A stretch of DNA of 11,208 bases from positions 1-11,208 of the forward strand of contig SFFE01000030.1 in the NCBI GenBank assembly GCA_004556965.1, in the 5' to 3' direction. The DNA comes from Clostridiales bacterium (GTDB taxonomy: Bacteria > Bacillota > Clostridia > Oscillospirales > Oscillospiraceae). A program made the translations under genes and the position numbers. This document shows, in pieces, positions 5,857 through 11,208 of this stretch (positions within the stretch are counted from its first letter, which is position 1; the number at the start of each line of letters is the position of its first letter). A model generated the notes under the pieces. That model saw nothing but the letters and a program-made list of their open reading frames with translations, made no database searches and was not told the origin of the DNA.

Positions 5857-6036
5857 ATGGACACGAAATTCTGGGGCATTTTCCTCATCGTCATCGGCAT
5901 CATCGGTATCATCACCGGCTCGATCAAGGGCACGCTCTTGGATTCCGTGCCGATGTTCGTCGGCTATCTGCTGCCGGGGCTGATCGGCATTCTGCTGATC
6001 GTCCTGAACAAGACCGGCGGCAAGCGCAAAAAGTAA
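5857..6036 (+). CDS. Small membrane protein, 59 residues, unknown function
   Basis: The gene opens MDTKFWGIFLIVIG and has two hydrophobic segments, about residues 6-21 (FWGIFLIVIGIIGIIT) and 32-50, joined by a short loop with KGTLLDS. It ends in the basic tail NKTGGKRKK, which should stay in the cytoplasm. The ATG is preceded by GGAGG (5845-5849) at 7 nt, and a reasonable promoter lies upstream, so I believe it is real despite its size. The codon choice (GC-rich third positions, ATC for Ile) matches its neighbours. It is followed within about 10 bp by a strong hairpin terminator. The sequence resembles small DUF-type hydrophobic proteins that are common in Clostridia, but I cannot name a family or role. 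Confidence 0.8.
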   Translation: MDTKFWGIFLIVIGIIGIITGSIKGTLLDSVPMFVGYLLPGLIGILLIVLNKTGGKRKK

Positions 6037-6040
6037 GATC

Positions 6041-6080
6041 AAAAACAGCGAACCCCCGCACGGATGTGCGGGGGTTCGCT
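6041..6080. terminator. Strong intrinsic terminator shared by convergent genes
   Basis: A 15 bp perfect stem, AGCGAACCCCCGCAC (6047-6061) pairing with GTGCGGGGGTTCGCT (6066-6080), has the loop GGAT. On the minus strand it is followed directly by GTTTTT (6046-6041), so it fits best as the terminator of the lipoprotein transcript. On the plus strand the following bases are CAGCTTGTC, a poor U-tract, but the stem is strong enough that it probably also stops the small membrane protein transcript. Confidence 0.85.
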
Positions 6081-6115
6081 CAGCTTGTCAAAAAACCTCG
6101 TAGCGTTTCGCCGCC

Positions 6116-6248
6116 GGGCGCGATGCGTTACGCACCCCGCATCCCCCAGCCGCAAGCTTGATTTGCGGCTGGGAAAGGAAGAATGACAGTGCCGGTCAAT
6201 CCCGTACCGCAAGCGGTACGGGATAACCTTGCGCTGCCATTCTGACGC
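6116..6248. repeat. Element D: palindromic repeat between the lipoprotein stop codon and its terminator
   Basis: The right terminus CATTCTGACGC (6238-6248) lies 2 nt from the lipoprotein stop codon (TGA on the minus strand, 6253-6251). The sequence from GGGCGCG (6116) through CGCATCCCCCAG and CTTGA, and again from CCTTGC to the terminus, matches the right half of element C. Unlike C it contains two strong palindromes: CCCAGCCGCAA/TTGCGGCTGGG (6145-6155/6163-6173) and ATCCCGTACCGC/GCGGTACGGGAT (6199-6210/6213-6224). A terminus-like word, AAGAATGACAGTGCC, sits inside at about 6179-6193, which may be a junction of older copies. The left boundary is uncertain; I see no GCGTCAG terminus there. Confidence 0.7.
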
Positions 6249-6250
6249 GA

Positions 6251-7555
6251 TCAGCAGGCGAAGACCTCGGCGACCTGGCCGGTCGTGAGGTCGCGGCAAT
6301 ACACTTCGGCGCTGGTGCGCGTATAGCTGGTGCGCCAGCCAACGTCGTTTGCCGCGTCGTGCGTGCCGCGCAGGATGCGGAAGAACACCAGACTGCCCAC
6401 GATGTTCACCTGATCGACGAGGTAGAGCGTCTCCTCGCCGCAGCCGTATTTGCCGTCATAGCCGGCGAGATCCTTCGCCGTGAACAGCACCGTCGGCGTG
6501 CCGGTCTCATCGGAATAGACGCCGCCCTCGGCGGTGCGGCTGTCCACATACGGCGTGTCGATGGGCGAGGCAAAGGCCGCCTTCTCCTCCTCGCCGGTGG
6601 TCACGTTGCGGCAGACGGCGCTCTCCCCCGCGTCCGGCACGTAATAGAGATAATCCGTGCCGCCGCGGCGGGAGACGTAGAACCCCTCCTGCGCCGTACC
6701 GGCGATCTTCGTCAGACCGGAGCCGTCGGCCCCGACGCGCAGGATGCCGCCGCCCTGAAAGGCGTGCGCCGTGCCGGCGTAGGCGCCGTAGCTGAAATAC
6801 ACGTTGTCGCCAACCGCCTGCATGCACACGACGGTAGCGGCGGTGTCGGCCGGGTAGCCATAGAGATCCGGCTCCGTGCGCGCAAGCTCGCGCGTGTCCG
6901 AGCCGTCGGTGCGCACGCTCTGAAACAGCAGCGCGCCCTTGCGCGCGCCGTCGTCTTCCGCGTCGGCGCTGCTGTAATACACGCGGCCGCCGGCCAGACC
7001 CGCGTAGGTCACGCCGGATGCGAGCGTGACCGTCTGCCCGTCGGCGCAGCGGACGCTCACAACGTCCGTGCCGCTCTGGCAGATCAGGCGTCCGCCCGCC
7101 TCGTCCGCCGCGAGGATGCAGCCGTCGAGCAGCTCGGTGCGGTTTTCGCCCGTCATGTCCACGGAATAGACCTTGCCGTCCGCGTACTCGCTCGTCTGCA
7201 GGTAGAACCGGCCGCCCAAAATGGCGATGACGCCGGCGCCGGTGTCAGAAAAGAGCGCTTCCGTGCTCCCGTCCGTATGGCGGACCATCATCTGCTTCTC
7301 CGCGCCGGGCACGGCGGCGAACTGGCCAAACATGCCGGACGCCTCCACGTCCGCAGCGTCATACTGGCGGTAATACACATCGCCGTCCAGTCCGACGTAC
7401 AGACTGCAGTTGTTGCGCGCTTCAGCCGTCTGCTCCGGCGCGGAGGACGGCGTGGGCGCAGCCGTCGGTTCCGGCGCGCCGGCGGTCTTTTTGCCGCAGG
7501 CGCACAGGCTCAGCAGCAGTACGGCCGCAAGCAGAAAGGAAATGGTTCGCTTCAT
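6251..7555 (-). CDS. Lipoprotein with beta-propeller-like DUF5050-type repeats
   Basis: This 434-residue protein is exported and lipid-anchored. The signal sequence MKRTISFLLAAVLLLSLCAC ends in a lipobox (L17-C18-A19-C20; Cys at -2 is slightly unusual). A Pro/Ala/Thr-rich linker runs to about residue 48. The body consists of repeated strand-turn units of the type G-x-V/F-Y-Y/F: GDVYYRQYD (58-66), GRFYLQTSE (115-123), GRVYYSSAD (190-198), DNVYFSYG (250-257), GGILRVGADGSGLTKI (269-284) and DYLYYVPDAG (301-310). This resembles the DUF5050 or YncE-like propellers found in Clostridial lipoproteins, a probable protein or ligand-binding fold; no enzyme motif is visible. The ATG has GGGAGGGA (7561-7568) upstream. 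I find no convincing promoter in 7556-7711. It ends two bases before element D, which forms part of its 3' UTR. Confidence 0.82.
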   Translation of the reverse strand: MKRTISFLLAAVLLLSLCACGKKTAGAPEPTAAPTPSSAPEQTAEARNNCSLYVGLDGDVYYRQYDAADVEASGMFGQFAAVPGAEKQMMVRHTDGSTEALFSDTGAGVIAILGGRFYLQTSEYADGKVYSVDMTGENRTELLDGCILAADEAGGRLICQSGTDVVSVRCADGQTVTLASGVTYAGLAGGRVYYSSADAEDDGARKGALLFQSVRTDGSDTRELARTEPDLYGYPADTAATVVCMQAVGDNVYFSYGAYAGTAHAFQGGGILRVGADGSGLTKIAGTAQEGFYVSRRGGTDYLYYVPDAGESAVCRNVTTGEEEKAAFASPIDTPYVDSRTAEGGVYSDETGTPTVLFTAKDLAGYDGKYGCGEETLYLVDQVNIVGSLVFFRILRGTHDAANDVGWRTSYTRTSAEVYCRDLTTGQVAEVFAC

Positions 7556-7602
7556 AGGAATCCCTCCCGGATTGAAATCGGTGCCGCTCCTTTGGACGAG
7601 CG

Positions 7603-7643
7603 CCGCGCCGCTTTGTTCCGTGGATTTTTACGCGGCGGCGCGG
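7603..7643 (-). other. Leader hairpin upstream of the lipoprotein gene
   Basis: CCGCGCCGC (7603-7611) can pair with GCGGCGCGG (7635-7643), a 9 bp all-GC stem with a 23 nt loop, about 50 nt upstream of the lipoprotein ATG. It abuts the U-tract of the preceding terminator, so the two structures could not both use base 7643. No ligand-binding class is recognisable. It may simply reflect GC-rich sequence. Confidence 0.3.
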
Positions 7644-7682
7644 AAAAAGATGTCCGCCGCCGGGAACTTTTCCCGACGGCGG
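7643..7682 (-). terminator. Intrinsic terminator of the flavodoxin-like gene
   Basis: Reading the minus strand, CCGCCGTCGGGAA (7682-7670) pairs with TTCCCGGCGGCGG (7666-7654), 13 pairs including one U-G, with the loop AAG, and is followed by ACATCTTTTTCC. It lies about 30 bp past the flavodoxin stop codon and separates that gene from the lipoprotein gene. Confidence 0.82.
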
Positions 7683-7711
7683 GCGTATACATCGAATAAG
7701 TATCGGCGGAA

Positions 7712-8260
7712 TCAGACTTCCGGCCACTTCTTGACGGCGGGCGGATTCGTGCGCGCGACCGCCCAGTCGATGACGGCCTGTACGCCGTCCCACGTTGCGG
7801 GCTCGCCCTTGCCGGTCTCGGCCATCTTCAGGCAGGCCTGCTCCGCCGGCGTCAGCGAAGTCTTGGCGGCCTTCGCGTTCAGCCGCTTGGCGATATCCTT
7901 GGTCTTGATCTTCATGATGAGCTTGAGCGGCAGCGGCAGACCGGCGAGATGAAAGCGCCCCTGCAGGGAGAAAACCTGCACGTCTGCGGCGAGGCCGTTC
8001 TTCTCGCGGCATGCGTCCTCCGCGCCCGCATTGTCGGCCATGCCGACCTGCACGACGGCTCTCACATCATAGCCCTGCAGCGCCTTTTCCAGACCCACGA
8101 CCTTACCGGCAAACAGCCAGCCGACGTAGATCACTTCACGGCCCTTGGGCGTATAGACCTTCTTCGCGTCAAACGCCGGGATATGAAGCGCCGCAGACAG
8201 CTTCTCCGCATACTGTTTGCAGGAACCGGTGGTGGAACTATAGATAATCGCAGAAATCAT
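7712..8260 (-). CDS. Flavodoxin-like protein
   Basis: This 182-residue protein binds FMN by family expectation and would carry electrons or act as an NAD(P)H/quinone-type reductase partner in the cytoplasm. The N-terminus MISAIIYSSTTGSCKQYAEKL has the beta strand plus S-x-T-G-x-C/T phosphate-binding loop of flavodoxins (residues 8-14). The second motif region, YVGWLFAGKVVGLEKAL (45-61), resembles the W-containing FMN-ring loop. The C-terminal third (about 115-182) is a helical extension not typical of classical flavodoxin. I prefer the ATG at 8258-8260, since AAAGGGG lies 8 nt upstream; the ATG at 8276-8278, six codons earlier, has no ribosome site. It has its own promoter and terminator, divergent from the kinase gene. 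Confidence 0.83.
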   Translation of the reverse strand: MISAIIYSSTTGSCKQYAEKLSAALHIPAFDAKKVYTPKGREVIYVGWLFAGKVVGLEKALQGYDVRAVVQVGMADNAGAEDACREKNGLAADVQVFSLQGRFHLAGLPLPLKLIMKIKTKDIAKRLNAKAAKTSLTPAEQACLKMAETGKGEPATWDGVQAVIDWAVARTNPPAVKKWPEV

Positions 8261-8319
8261 CACAGAAACCCCTTTCATTTCTATGACAGCCCGATGCTGC
8301 CATATTTGCTGATGTTACC

Positions 8320-8348
8320 ATCATATCCCGAACATGGACGCTTGTCAA
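8320..8348 (-). promoter_or_regulatory. Promoter of the flavodoxin-like gene
   Basis: On the minus strand, TTGACA (8348-8343), a 17 bp spacer and TATGAT (8325-8320) give a predicted start near 8313 and a leader of about 53 nt to the preferred ATG. That start lies upstream of both candidate ATGs, so it does not decide between them. Confidence 0.75.
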
Positions 8349-8447
8349 TCAGCAAATTGTGAATTTTCAGGCAGTATGGTAGATTTGTCCGGATTTTTCC
8401 CCGTTTTGTTGTGAAGGTTGCCGGAGAAAGCAGCGCAAGGTTCCCTC

Positions 8448-8476
8448 TTGCGCCCGGCGGCGGCATCCAGTATAAT
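8448..8476 (+). promoter_or_regulatory. Promoter of the Ser/Thr kinase gene
   Basis: TTGCGC (8448-8453), a 17 bp spacer and a perfect TATAAT (8471-8476) predict a start near 8483. The leader of about 70 nt is A/T-rich just before the ATG. A second possible -10 (TATAAA, 8484-8489) lies 13 bp downstream but has no clear -35 box. Confidence 0.72.
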
Positions 8477-8552
8477 GATTCTGTATAAATGCTTGAAATG
8501 CTTTGAAACACGCTGAAATTCTGCCGAATCGGAAGGCGGTGCAACTTTTTTT

Positions 8553-10463
8553 ATGACAGACGAAACCAACAATTACCCGGAATTCAACGGCTGGCAGGCC
8601 GTGCATTCGCTCGGCAGCGGCTCCTGCGGCGAGACGTTCGAGATCTGCCGGGACGACGGCTTCGGTCTCGCCGAGCACGGGGCGCTGAAGGTGCTGCACG
8701 TGACGTGCGAGCCGGGTGCGGACGCGGATGCGCAGGCGCGAGCGCGCGGACAGGTGGAGGCGCTCGCCCGGCAGCTCCGGGCGCTCGACGCGCTCGGCGA
8801 GCACCGGAACATCCTCCCCTGCCGCGACCACGCCATCCGCACGCGCAGCGACGGCTCCGGCTGGGACGTGTACATCCGCTCGGAGCTGGCCACGCCGCTG
8901 GATACCTATCTGCGCACGCACACGTACGGCGAGGCCGACGTTGCGCGGCTCGGCGCGGGCGTGTGCAGCGCGCTGGAGGCCTGCCGCAGCCGCGGTCTCA
9001 TCCACGGCGACATCAAGCCGCAGAACATCTTCGTCAGCGGCGGCAACTTTGAGGACGCGCTGGACTTCCGGCTCGGCGACTTCGGCATGGCGCCGTTCGC
9101 CGCGTCCGACGTGACGAACGATTTTGCCGCGCCCGAGGTGCTGTGCGGCGAGCCGTGCTCGGCGGAGACCGACCTCTACTCGCTCGGCATGGTGCTTTAC
9201 TGGATGCTCAACGAGCGGCGCATCCCGTTCGTGCCGCTGCCGCCCGCGGGCGTGAGCGGCTCCGATCTCGCCATCGCGCGGGATATGCGCCTGCGCGGCG
9301 ACCCGCTGCCGCCCCCAGTACACGGGAGCCCGGCGCTGCAGGCCGTCGTGATGCGCGCGGTGGCCGACCATCCGGCGGACCGCTTTGCCTCCCCGGCGGA
9401 GTTTCGCGCGGCGCTGCTCGCCGCCGTCCGGCGGGCCGAGCCGAGAACCGCGCCTGCCCCAGCGCCGGCGCCGTCTCCCGTCATGACGGAAGAAGAGGCG
9501 GAGGAAACGCGCGCGAAAAAACGCAAAAAGCCGATGATCATCGCCGGGGCGATCGTGGTCGCCGCGCTGGTCATCCTCATCATCGCCATGGCGCTGCCGC
9601 ACGGCGGCGGCGTGGGCGAGATTACGCTCGACCACAAGACGGCGGAGATCGCGCCGGGCGACACCCTGCAGCTCACCGCCACGGTGACGGACGCCGACGG
9701 CACGGAGCTGACCGACGCGGACGTGGAGTGGAGCAGCTCCAGCAGCGCCGTCGCCACCGTGAAGGACGGTCTCGTGACCGCTGTGGACGAGGGTAAGGCG
9801 AAAATCACGGCCAAGGCGGGCAAGCTCACCGCCGAGTGCACCGTCACCGTGACGGAGGACGCCATTGAGATCACGGCCATCCAGCTCAGCCAGAACACCG
9901 CGCAGATGCGCCCCGGCGATACGCTCACACTCCAGGCGAAGCTCTCGCCGGCGAATGCGCCGGAGGATGAAATCTCCTGGACCAGCAGCAACCCGCGCGT
10001 TGCCACGGTGAAAAAGGGCGTCGTCACCGCCGTGGACGCGGGCACGGCCACGATCACCGTCTCCGCGGGCGACAAGACCGCCGAATGCGCCGTCACCGTG
10101 CAGGCCGCGTCCGAGATCTCTGGCGTCGCGTGCGGCACGCCGTCCATCACGCTGAACATCGTCGGCGGCAGCAGCGCCGCCGTGTTCACCGTGACCGGCA
10201 CCGGGCTGGACGACTGCGCCGCGACCGTCAAGGCCTACGCGCTCGACAGCAGCGTCGTGCAGGTCGGCTCCGCGCAGCGCGCCGCCGGCAGCACGACCGA
10301 CACCTATACCGTCTCCGTCACCGCGCTGCGCGAGGGCAGCACCACCGTCATCTTCCAGATCACGGACCCCAGCGACACCACGTACTCCGCCACCTGCGCC
10401 GTGCAGGTGATCCTCTCCGCCGCGCCGCCGCAGGAGACGGACGAGGCCGCCGAGATCGGCTGA
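8553..10463 (+). CDS. Membrane Ser/Thr protein kinase with extracellular Big_2 Ig-like domains
   Basis: This 636-residue, PknB-like protein has an intracellular kinase (about 8-292). Its glycine loop is LGSGSCGETF (20-29), the ATP lysine K46 is in ALKV, the catalytic loop is HGDIKPQN (151-158, D153 and N158; HGD instead of HRD), DFG is at 176-178, APE at 193-195, and DLYSLGMVLYWML follows. A Pro/Ala and Glu-rich linker, the basic stop KKRKK (322-326) and one membrane helix (about 327-347) come next. Outside are two Big_2-type Ig-like domains (about 355-433 and 440-516; SSSSSAVATVKDGLVTAVDEG and TSSNPRVATVKKGVVTAVDAG regions) and a third beta-rich domain (about 521-622). All catalytic residues are present, so it should be active. 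Firmicute kinases of this type usually carry PASTA domains. The ribosome site is weak (GGAAGG, 16 nt from the ATG). No phosphatase gene is adjacent. Confidence 0.92.
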   Translation: MTDETNNYPEFNGWQAVHSLGSGSCGETFEICRDDGFGLAEHGALKVLHVTCEPGADADAQARARGQVEALARQLRALDALGEHRNILPCRDHAIRTRSDGSGWDVYIRSELATPLDTYLRTHTYGEADVARLGAGVCSALEACRSRGLIHGDIKPQNIFVSGGNFEDALDFRLGDFGMAPFAASDVTNDFAAPEVLCGEPCSAETDLYSLGMVLYWMLNERRIPFVPLPPAGVSGSDLAIARDMRLRGDPLPPPVHGSPALQAVVMRAVADHPADRFASPAEFRAALLAAVRRAEPRTAPAPAPAPSPVMTEEEAEETRAKKRKKPMIIAGAIVVAALVILIIAMALPHGGGVGEITLDHKTAEIAPGDTLQLTATVTDADGTELTDADVEWSSSSSAVATVKDGLVTAVDEGKAKITAKAGKLTAECTVTVTEDAIEITAIQLSQNTAQMRPGDTLTLQAKLSPANAPEDEISWTSSNPRVATVKKGVVTAVDAGTATITVSAGDKTAECAVTVQAASEISGVACGTPSITLNIVGGSSAAVFTVTGTGLDDCAATVKAYALDSSVVQVGSAQRAAGSTTDTYTVSVTALREGSTTVIFQITDPSDTTYSATCAVQVILSAAPPQETDEAAEIG

Positions 10464-10503
10464 CAAACGCTTCGCTGGTTTGTCCTGCGGGCAACGCGCA
10501 GGA
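10462..10503 (+). other. Two overlapping hairpins at the end of the kinase gene
   Basis: GACAAAC/GTTTGTC (10462-10468/10478-10484) includes the last bases of the TGA stop and is followed at once by TCCTGCG/CGCAGGA (10483-10489/10497-10503), so the two share two bases. There is no U-tract, so this is not a classical terminator. It could stabilise the 3' end or slow polymerase before the next promoter. Confidence 0.35.
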
Positions 10504-10508
10504 CGGGC

Positions 10509-10538
10509 TTGCAATGGATGCAGAAGCTGGTGTATAAT
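10509..10538 (+). promoter_or_regulatory. Promoter of the Nif11-like gene
   Basis: TTGCAA (10509-10514), an 18 bp spacer and a perfect TATAAT (10533-10538) predict a start near 10545 and a leader of about 30 nt. The gene therefore has its own promoter and is not simply a tail of the kinase transcript. Confidence 0.75.
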
Positions 10539-10575
10539 CCAAGCAATCATTTTTCACGATTTGGAGCAGGATAAC

Positions 10576-10887
10576 ATGAACGAAAACGTCACGAAATTTT
10601 TTGAGCGCTATGAAGCCGACGCCGCGCTGCGCGACAAGGTCGCGGCAGCGGAGGCCGCCTATCCCGGCAGTCTGGAGATCCGGAAAGCCGTTGCGGAGGA
10701 GGTGCTTCTCCCGATCGCGGCGGAGATCGGGCTTCCCTTCACGATCGACGACCTGCGCGCCTACGAGACGAAGCGGAAGTTCCACCAGTCCGACGCGGAA
10801 AACGCGCCGGAGGACAGCTACCGCTACTGGCTGCTCGGCTACGGCTGGGAAAGCAATGAAGCGCAGCTCTGCGGCGATCACGACTGA
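10576..10887 (+). CDS. Small Nif11-like domain protein
   Basis: This soluble 103-residue protein has an N-terminal half that resembles the Nif11 helical domain. VTKFFERYEADAALRDKVAA (residues 5-24) is followed, after an insertion (AYPGSLEIRKAVA), by PIAAEIGLPFTIDDLRAY (46-63), which corresponds to the family's A-x-E-x-G-F-x-F-T-x-x-E/D-L end. Nif11 domains serve as leader regions of some modified peptides, but many stand-alone copies have no known job. Here the tail (65-103) is polar and aromatic (SYRYWLLGYGW), with a single Cys (C99) and no Gly-Gly cleavage site at the expected place. No modifying enzyme or exporter is adjacent. The ATG is preceded by GGAG (10563-10566) at 9 nt; a longer reading from 10480 would overlap the promoter. 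The homology is judged by eye. Confidence 0.68.
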   Translation: MNENVTKFFERYEADAALRDKVAAAEAAYPGSLEIRKAVAEEVLLPIAAEIGLPFTIDDLRAYETKRKFHQSDAENAPEDSYRYWLLGYGWESNEAQLCGDHD

Positions 10888-10898
10888 CTGGTACCGCG

Positions 10899-10934
10899 AA
10901 AAAAACACGCGCCCTGCCGGGCGCGTGTTTTTTT
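10899..10934 (+). terminator. Perfect intrinsic terminator of the Nif11-like gene
   Basis: CACGCGCCC (10906-10914), loop TGCC and GGGCGCGTG (10919-10927) are followed by seven T (10928-10934). An A-tract precedes the stem, so it could also stop transcription coming from the right. It lies 11 bp past the stop codon. Confidence 0.95.
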
Positions 10935-10990
10935 GTGGGTGCGCGATGCGTGCGGGGTTGGTTCAACGCCGCAAGGTACACTGTGCACCC

Positions 10991-11063
10991 GCCCAAGGCT
11001 TCCCCCTCTGGGGGGGGGGAGCTGTCGTCCTATAACCAAATCCGAAACTCGGTTTCGGTTTTG
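10991..11063. repeat. Element E: inverted partial copy of the central palindromic modules
   Basis: This is the reverse complement of the middle of element C. AAGGCTTCCCCC, then a degraded G-rich arm (nine G, 11010-11018), then GCTGTCGTCCTATAACC, then AAATCCGAAAC-tcg-GTTTCGG (11037-11057) and TTTTGAAAGGA are in the opposite order to C. One base of the second arm has changed (GGTTTT for GGATTT). Flanks are diverged and I cannot fix the ends; the sequence from 10935 to 10990 has only patchy likeness to C and D. The following 11064-11111 holds a small hairpin, CGTGT-tt-ACACG, and no gene. Confidence 0.7.
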
Positions 11064-11111
11064 AAAGGACGAGCAGCAAAGCGAACGAGTCCGCGTGTTT
11101 ACACGGGGGCG

Positions 11112-11208
11112 GCGTCAGAAGCCGCTCGCTGCGCTCCGTTTCTGCGGCAAGCGCGAAAACTGCGCATCTGCTCCCGCCTTCTTCCTGATCCTCCGGAATC
11201 GCTACGCT
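11112..11208. repeat. Element F: left arm of another copy, cut by the window end
   Basis: It starts with the terminus GCGTCAGAAG (11112-11121) and continues CGCTCGCTGCGCTCCG, then a weakly paired spacer, then CTGCTCCCGCCTTCTTCC, matching the left arm of element B almost block for block. After TTCTTCC it diverges (TGATCCTCCGGAATC) from the AAATCCG module seen in B and C, so a different internal module follows. It runs off the window. Confidence 0.72.

Noticed and set aside
3382..6042. A long (886-codon) minus-strand open frame opposite the LRR/SLH gene
   Set aside because: It is antisense to a clearly real protein with signal peptide and SLH domains, its composition is dominated by Arg/Ala/Gly/His/Gln low-complexity sequence typical of GC-rich shadow frames, and both its ends lie in repeats or a terminator.
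6039..6299. A minus-strand frame across element D and the terminator
   Set aside because: It overlaps the lipoprotein end, crosses a terminator hairpin, and consists of translated repeat sequence (the same SSLRLGDAGC string appears in another repeat-derived frame).
6359..7699. A 446-codon plus-strand open frame opposite the lipoprotein gene
   Set aside because: It is antisense to a gene with a clear lipobox and ribosome site, is Arg/Ala/His-rich and shows no domain.
8367..10550. A 727-codon minus-strand open frame opposite the kinase gene
   Set aside because: It is an Arg/His/Gly-rich shadow of the kinase and Big_2 gene, with no ribosome site or recognisable domain.
10480..10887. A longer version of the Nif11-like protein starting near 10480
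   Set aside because: The extra N-terminus would cross the TATAAT promoter at 10533-10538 and lacks a ribosome site; the ATG at 10576 has one and begins the domain.
10576..10887. A complete RiPP biosynthetic cluster around the Nif11-like gene
   Set aside because: No modifying enzyme, peptidase or transporter is present, and the protein has a single Cys and no clear leader cleavage motif.

Overview
The window looks like a chromosomal segment of a GC-rich, low-copy-repeat-rich Firmicute, most likely a gut Oscillospiraceae/Ruminococcaceae-type Clostridium relative. The grounds are strong GGAGG-type ribosome binding sites, an SLH-anchored LRR surface protein, a BceRS-like two-component pair, a YkvI-family membrane protein, a membrane Ser/Thr kinase, and short palindromic intergenic repeats of a kind I associate with that group. 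The taxon is inferred from gene content and style only.

Layout. Positions 1-221 are non-coding and hold two small repeats. On the minus strand, 222-1890 is a two-gene operon: an OmpR-type response regulator followed by an intramembrane-sensing histidine kinase. A 280 bp composite palindromic element (1903-2182) fills its 5' leader. Consensus promoters diverge at 2184-2258, one for that operon and one for a YkvI-type membrane protein (2294-3379). The last ~15 codons of the YkvI gene lie inside another copy of the same repeat family (3333-3541). Next come a secreted LRR/EF-hand/SLH surface protein (3634-5778), a 59-residue membrane peptide (5857-6036), and a strong hairpin terminator shared with a convergent lipoprotein gene (6251-7555, minus). 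A flavodoxin-like gene (7712-8260, minus) is divergent from a Ser/Thr kinase whose outside portion carries Big_2 Ig-like domains (8553-10463). The last gene is a small Nif11-like protein (10576-10887) with a perfect intrinsic terminator. The window ends in two further partial copies of the repeat family.

How it fits together. No single pathway joins the genes. Most are monocistronic with their own sigma-70/A promoter (TTGxxx, 17-18 bp, TAtAaT). The common theme is the cell envelope: envelope-stress sensing, surface anchoring, a lipoprotein and a kinase with an extracellular Ig-like sensor.

The most unusual content is the repeat family. Its elements end in inverted GCGTCAGAA/TTCTGACGC termini, have arms with variable-sequence but still-paired hairpins, and contain interchangeable palindromic modules. 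Copies start 0-2 nt after stop codons (histidine kinase, lipoprotein), supply a stop codon (YkvI), or sit exactly between a promoter and a ribosome binding site (response regulator). They therefore probably contribute RNA structure to most transcripts on the left half of the window.
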